Shown here in pieces: positions 59,929 to 64,000 of a DNA stretch of 64,000 bases. A program made the translations under genes and the position numbers. The notes under the pieces are model-generated. The model searched no databases. It was not told the origin of the DNA and saw only the letters and a list, made by a program, of their open reading frames with translations. Within the stretch, counting starts at the first letter, position 1; each line of letters opens with the position of its first letter. Origin of the DNA: Nitrospira sp. CR1.1. Its GTDB lineage: Bacteria > Nitrospirota > Nitrospiria > Nitrospirales > Nitrospiraceae. The DNA is taken from NCBI GenBank assembly GCA_014055465.1, contig WIAF01000003.1:310001-374000 (forward strand). Direction: 5' to 3'.

Positions 59929-62121
59929 CTACGTCCCTTGTACCATAATCTGGGAGAAATCAGCGAATGACATGAACAAATCATCGACCTCTTTCAAGAG
60001 CGACAACCGGTTTCCGCGTATCGCCGGATCGTCGGCGTTGACCATGACCGCATTGAAAAAGTCGTCGATCGGACCCTTCATCCGGACCAGCACGTCCAGA
60101 GCCTGCCCGTACTCTCCGCTGCGCATCGCCGCCGCATAGGCTGCATGACTACTCTGTACGGTCTCATGTAAGGCGGACTCGGCAGCTTCCCGAAATAACG
60201 CGGATTCCACCGGCTTGCGATCCCACTGCTCTTTTTCGGTCAGCCGGTGCGCGCGTTTGAATCCGACGATGAGCGGATCGAACTCCGCCCGCACGGTAAT
60301 CTGCTGCAGCGACTGCATCTTGTCGAAGAGATCGGTGAGATCGATGGACTGACGATCGGCCGACTTCAACACGGCCTCCATCACATCGTCCCGCAATTGG
60401 TGCGCGCTCTTGCCGTAAAAGCGGACCCGCTCAAACAGAAAACCGATGACGTCCGGCGCCCCGCCTTTGCCCGTCTGTGGCGCAGCCGTCACATTCTGAC
60501 CGGCCAACACGTCTTGCGCCGTTCGTACGGCTTGCGCGAGATTCAGCCGCAGCTTGCTCTCGATCACGATACGCACGATGGCCGTGGCGTGGCGCCTCAG
60601 GGCAAAGGGATCCTCGGAACCGCTCGGGATCAGGCCGACCAGGAAAAATCCGGCAATGCTATCCAATCGATCAGCGAGGGACAGCACCTTCCCGGACAAT
60701 GACTCCGGTAATTCCCCTTCCATCGCCCGCGGCAGATATTGCTCTCTGATCGCCGCGCTGACGGCCGCCGGCTCCCCGTCGTGTTTCGCATACTCGCCAC
60801 CCATGATTCCTTGGAGCGCCGGAAACTCGCCCACAATTCCCGTCAACAGATCAGCCTTGCTGAGTTCCGCCGCGCGCCGGCAATCGTGCATCAACCGGTC
60901 GTCGCCGAGCTGCCCGGCTACATGCGCCGCCATCGCCACCACGCGCTGCGTCTTCTGATGCAGGCTGCCAAGCTTCTGGTGGAAGGTGACCGCAAGCTGC
61001 TTCGCCACTCGATCCGCCAACGAGGTCTTGCGATCCTCATCGAAGAAAAATTTTGCATCGGCCAGCCGCGCTGCCAATACGCGTTCGTTGCCCTCGCGGA
61101 TCAACTGCATGTTCGCGAGTTTCATATTCGTGACGGCCAGGAAATTCGGCAGCAAGGCGCCGTGCGAGTCCACGAGGGAGAAATATCCTTGATGCTCTTT
61201 CATGGAGGTCATCAAAATTTCTTTCGGCAACGCAAGATAGTGAGGCTTAAAGGAACCCAGAATCGTCAGCGGACATTCCACCATATATATAGCCTGTTCC
61301 AGCAATTCGTCGTCCTGGTGCAGATGCCCGCGCGCAGACTTGGCCAGCGAGGCCAATTGGTCGAGGATCATGGCTCGCCGCCGATCCTGATCCACGATGA
61401 CGCTGTGGCGTTCGATCTCCTTCAAATAGTGCGCGATGGACTTGACGGCAAAACCCTTCGGACCGGACACCCTGGCGCCCAGCACCCGATGTCCCTGACT
61501 GAAACTGCCGGCCTTGATCGTCGCGAACTGAATCGGCAGGACTTTCCCACCGCAGAGGGCCACCAGCCATCGCATCGGCCTGGCAAAACGCACGCCGGTC
61601 TGGTTCCACTGCATGGCCTTGGGAAACGATAACTTGGCGAGCAACTGCGGCAACGCCTGCGTCAGTACCGCGGCAACCGCCTGCCCCTTCTCCTGCTTCA
61701 CCGCAAACAGATACTCGCCCTTCGGCGTCTGTCGAACCTGCAGATCTTCAACGGGAATGCCCTGCCCCGCGGCAAAACCAACGGCCGCTCTGGTGGGCTG
61801 CCCGTTTTGATCGAACGCCACCGACTTGGAAGGCCCCATGGCTTCTTTGACTGCTGACGCCTGCTGTGTTGCCAACCCTTCGACGAGCAGCACAAGCCGC
61901 CGCGGCGTACCCATCGTACGGACGGCGCCATAGGTCAGACGCAGGTCTTTCAGCAACGTCTCCGCTCCCTGCTGCAAGGCGCGCATGGCCGGAGCGACGA
62001 ACTGATAGGGCAACTCTTCCGTTCCGATTTCCACCAGCAGTTCTGTGGTGGCTGGAGCCTTGGGAGCTTTGACAACCTTGGAGCGTGGGGCAGTCTTGGT
62101 CGTGGTCTTTTTGGATGGCAT
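59929..62121 (-). CDS. glyS: Glycyl-tRNA synthetase, beta subunit
   Basis: 730 residues. The hallmark TELLVEIGTEELPYQFVAPA occurs at residues ~27-46, followed by GTPRRLVLLVEGLA and the HD-like central region (ADLLTGIVGEFPALQGIMGG), ending with the beta-subunit tRNA-binding domain. It pairs with GlyQ to charge glycine on tRNA-Gly. Residues 1-27 (MPSKKTTTKTAPRSKVVKAP...) form a Lys/Ala/Pro-rich extension absent from E. coli GlyS. It is 20 bases downstream of glyQ, in the order glyQ-glyS. The enzyme call is certain. Confidence 0.96.
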   Translation of the reverse strand: MPSKKTTTKTAPRSKVVKAPKAPATTELLVEIGTEELPYQFVAPAMRALQQGAETLLKDLRLTYGAVRTMGTPRRLVLLVEGLATQQASAVKEAMGPSKSVAFDQNGQPTRAAVGFAAGQGIPVEDLQVRQTPKGEYLFAVKQEKGQAVAAVLTQALPQLLAKLSFPKAMQWNQTGVRFARPMRWLVALCGGKVLPIQFATIKAGSFSQGHRVLGARVSGPKGFAVKSIAHYLKEIERHSVIVDQDRRRAMILDQLASLAKSARGHLHQDDELLEQAIYMVECPLTILGSFKPHYLALPKEILMTSMKEHQGYFSLVDSHGALLPNFLAVTNMKLANMQLIREGNERVLAARLADAKFFFDEDRKTSLADRVAKQLAVTFHQKLGSLHQKTQRVVAMAAHVAGQLGDDRLMHDCRRAAELSKADLLTGIVGEFPALQGIMGGEYAKHDGEPAAVSAAIREQYLPRAMEGELPESLSGKVLSLADRLDSIAGFFLVGLIPSGSEDPFALRRHATAIVRIVIESKLRLNLAQAVRTAQDVLAGQNVTAAPQTGKGGAPDVIGFLFERVRFYGKSAHQLRDDVMEAVLKSADRQSIDLTDLFDKMQSLQQITVRAEFDPLIVGFKRAHRLTEKEQWDRKPVESALFREAAESALHETVQSSHAAYAAAMRSGEYGQALDVLVRMKGPIDDFFNAVMVNADDPAIRGNRLSLLKEVDDLFMSFADFSQIMVQGT

Positions 62122-62141
62122 CGTCAGCTACTGCCTGCGGA

Positions 62142-63062
62142 TCACTTGGTTGGAACGGGTGAATGAGCGCCGGCTCGCTTGCCGATCTGAGCCGATTGCT
62201 TGATCAAGGGATAGCCCATCGCTTCGCGATCGGCCAGATACGATTCGGCGCAACGCCGCGCTAGCGCCCGCACCCTGGCGATATACGATGTCCGTTCGGT
62301 CACGCTGATCGCCCCGCGCGCATCCAGCAAATTAAACATGTGCGAGGTCTTGATGCAGTAGTCGTAGGCCGGCAGCGTCAACTTCTTGTCCAGCAACCGC
62401 TGGCACTCGCCCTCGAAGGCTTGGAACGTGGCCATGAGCATGGGCACCTCCCCCTCTTCGAAGTTGTACCGGGAAAACTCGACCTCACTGCGGTGATGCA
62501 CGTCGCCGTAGGTCACGCCGTCGGTCCATTGGAGGTCGTAGACGTTATCGACCTGCTGCAGATACATGGCGATGCGTTCCGTGCCATACGTGATTTCGCC
62601 GGTAATGGGATTGAGCGGGATCCCGCCGATCTCTTGAAAATAAGTGAACTGAGTGATCTCCATGCCGTCGAGGCGCACTTCCCAACCCAGCCCCCAGGCG
62701 CCGAGCGTCGGCGATTCCCAATCATCCTGGACGAACCGAATATCGTGTTTCCTGGGATCGATGCCTAGCTGTTTGAGACTCTCCAGATAGAGGCCCTGAA
62801 TATTGTCCGGGGCAGGTTTCAGCACCACCTGGTACTGATAGTAATGCTGCATGCGGTTGGGATTTTCGCCGTACCGTCCGTCGGTCGGGCGGCGGCAGGC
62901 CTGCGGATAGGCGGCGCGCCAGGGCTCCGGGCCGAGGGAACGGAGAAATGTGGCGGGATGGAATGTCCCTGCACCCATTTCCAGGTCATAAGGTTGGTGA
63001 ATAACACACCCGCGATCGGCCCAAAAACGATGTAGGGTCAAAATGAGGTCTTGGAAATTCAC
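62142..63062 (-). CDS. glyQ: Glycyl-tRNA synthetase, alpha subunit
   Basis: 306 residues from the GTG at 63062, giving [20 protein letters not shown], which aligns with the E. coli start (FQGLILTLQDYWARQGC). Class II synthetase motifs: [20 protein letters not shown] (with [14 protein letters not shown]) and [20 protein letters not shown]. It activates glycine as glycyl-AMP. The frame is open to 63137 with a further ATG; the extra residues are not typical, so the GTG is preferred. It begins the glyQ-glyS-membrane protein-ppdK series. Length matches the family (about 300). Confidence 0.95.
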   Translation of the reverse strand: MNFQDLILTLHRFWADRGCVIHQPYDLEMGAGTFHPATFLRSLGPEPWRAAYPQACRRPTDGRYGENPNRMQHYYQYQVVLKPAPDNIQGLYLESLKQLGIDPRKHDIRFVQDDWESPTLGAWGLGWEVRLDGMEITQFTYFQEIGGIPLNPITGEITYGTERIAMYLQQVDNVYDLQWTDGVTYGDVHHRSEVEFSRYNFEEGEVPMLMATFQAFEGECQRLLDKKLTLPAYDYCIKTSHMFNLLDARGAISVTERTSYIARVRALARRCAESYLADREAMGYPLIKQSAQIGKRAGAHSPVPTK

Positions 63063-63149
63063 CGGATGTCCAGATCTAGCCGCAGGCTGCTCGTGGTAAC
63101 GGATGAAAATCACGCTGAAGCTAGCAAGAACCGTCACAGGGTGTCAAGA

Positions 63150-63467
63150 AACTGAGCGTCCGATTTCAATAGGTTGCATAGGCGATGCTGTGATAAGGAC
63201 CGCGCGGTTCGATTCTGTGGCCTCCGCCCCAAGGTGCTTGATTCATCAGGGCCAAGTGGTCTCAGCAATCTCTTCGTGGCGAGGGCGTTCTAGAACGCCC
63301 AGGTGAACGCACTGTTGCCTGTACGCTCCATGACAGTCACCATCCGGTTCACCCGCCTTCGTCCCACAGGGCCGCCCCTTAACCATACGTAGATGGATGC
63401 TCGTCACCTGCTCAACAGCTCCCGTGCGCTGTCCCCATTGTAGCCAATCGCGTTGAGTCCTTCGCAC
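63150..63467 (-). other. Structured, non-coding-looking segment; possible intron or RNA fragment
   Basis: On the minus strand this 318-base segment starts GTGCG (the group II intron 5' consensus, 63467). It contains nested stems CTCAAC/GTTGAG (63411-63416 with 63452-63457) and ACAGC/GCTGT (63415-63419 with 63428-63432), plus the 18-base perfect palindrome GGGCGTTCTAGAACGCCC (63283-63300). No frame has good coding character. It could be the 5' domain of a group II intron or another folded RNA; no reverse transcriptase or domain V was recognised, so identity is open. The rest of the 63,063-63,636 gap holds nothing else clear. Confidence 0.35.
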
Positions 63468-63636
63468 CTATAACGGTATTATGCGGGACTGTACAGCACG
63501 CTACCCCTGCGTTGGGGATAGAGTTGATACGTCAATGAATCAACACATGAATTGTGCGACAGCCGGCACGTAGTATCCGCGAACAATGCCGGCCAATATA
63601 TTCAAGCGTTAGATCTCTTGGAACGTTAGGATTCGA

Positions 63637-64000
63637 ATGGATGCGAGCACCGACAATTTGGCTTTTTCGCCGCACCCCATTGAGGCCGTCGGCCTGAGAG
63701 CGGGTGAAGGGCCAGCGGTACAAGTTGCAATGGCAATCGTTCAGAGAACTACTGCACTGCGCGCTTACAACACCTTCTCAAGTGGCCGCGATTGGATGGA
63801 AAAACTATCGAGCGCTTACGTCGTTGCACTCGCCACGCGTTCGGCAGACACGTATCTGATGCAGCAGATTCAAAGTTGTATCGTCGAGGATGCCGCAATT
63901 GCCTGCGCGAAGTGTCGAAAGATAACCTTGAACATTAACGTGATCCGCTCACGGTTGTTTCCCAAATTAGCGATGCTGCGGGAATACGCAAACGCACTAA
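63637..64000 (+). CDS. 5' part of an unidentified gene running off the window
   Basis: From ATG 63637 (AGGA a few bases upstream) the frame stays open to the window end, 121 codons: MDASTDNLAFSPHPIEAVGL, then helical segments AVQVAMAIVQRTTALRAYNT and DWMEKLSSAYVVALATRSAD, with ACAKC and CIVED supplying several Cys. No signal peptide, membrane segment or known domain was recognised. Base composition is less GC-rich than nearby genes, which could mean horizontal origin, but the sample is short. Incomplete at the 3' end. Confidence 0.55.
   Translation, partial: MDASTDNLAFSPHPIEAVGLRAGEGPAVQVAMAIVQRTTALRAYNTFSSGRDWMEKLSSAYVVALATRSADTYLMQQIQSCIVEDAAIACAKCRKITLNINVIRSRLFPKLAMLREYANAL

Noticed and set aside
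63246-63467. 73-residue minus-strand frame in the structured segment
   Set aside because: Considered as a small gene, but its start coincides with the GTGCG motif and the segment is dominated by inverted repeats; a folded RNA explains it better.

Overview
The window looks like one contiguous stretch of a GC-rich, diderm (Gram-negative) bacterial chromosome. It encodes outer-membrane lipoproteins with lipoboxes, a tripartite RND efflux pump, TatC, an LpoB-type penicillin-binding-protein activator and a two-subunit glycyl-tRNA synthetase. The gene mix (secreted RidA, COG3014/LpoB/LPP20 lipoprotein cluster, OPT transporter, PPDK, dispersed palindromic repeats beginning CAGGATGCG) fits Nitrospirota, probably a Nitrospira-like organism. 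That assignment is an inference from family content; no rRNA is present to prove it. I saw no tRNA, rRNA or CRISPR array.

Region by region. 1-4.8 kb: a large TPR protein (5' end outside the window) and a secreted proline-rich protein. 5.3-8 kb: two related MFS exporters on the minus strand. 8.3-14.7 kb: a stand-alone response regulator translationally overlapping an RND pump, periplasmic adaptor and TolC-like channel (all junctions overlap). 14.9-23.3 kb: a long minus-strand housekeeping run (coiled-coil protein, SpoU methyltransferase, RadA, lipoprotein, TsaB, RimI, YdcH-like protein, TatC, propeller protein, cyclophilin, lipoprotein). 23.4-29.1 kb: an XRE regulator with a palindromic operator candidate, OPT transporter, RlmI-like methyltransferase and a ThDP-dependent 2-oxoacid decarboxylase. 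29.1-35.6 kb: a repeat, a sigma-region-4-like protein overlapping a membrane coiled-coil protein, a glucosyl-3-phosphoglycerate synthase-like enzyme and glycogen debranching enzyme GlgX.

35.6-38.2 kb is a gene graveyard: a TauE/SafE transporter remnant with two in-frame stops, a DoxX-like N-terminal fragment and the tail of an IS3-family transposase, with an intact secreted RidA between them. 38.2-41 kb: small protein, ProC, HEAT-repeat protein. 41-50.5 kb: a PIN-domain toxin-antitoxin pair, the four-gene LPP20/LpoB/COG3014/LPP20-like cluster, a caspase-fold protein that lacks its catalytic cysteine, acetyl-CoA synthetase and a second toxin-antitoxin locus whose VapC toxin is truncated. 50.5-63.1 kb: a minus-strand series running glyQ, glyS, membrane protein, ppdK, ribD, hydrolase, exported protein, methyltransferase, MFS, a 35-residue membrane peptide and ribE. 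The end of the window holds a structured, non-coding-looking segment and the start of an unidentified gene running off the edge.

The most unusual signals are the decayed or altered genes (pseudo-caspase, truncated VapC, TauE and DoxX remnants), a three-copy MITE-like repeat family, lysine-rich histone-H1-like tails on two enzymes of the glyQ-ppdK cluster, the sigma-like/membrane coiled-coil pair, and the structured segment upstream of glyQ.
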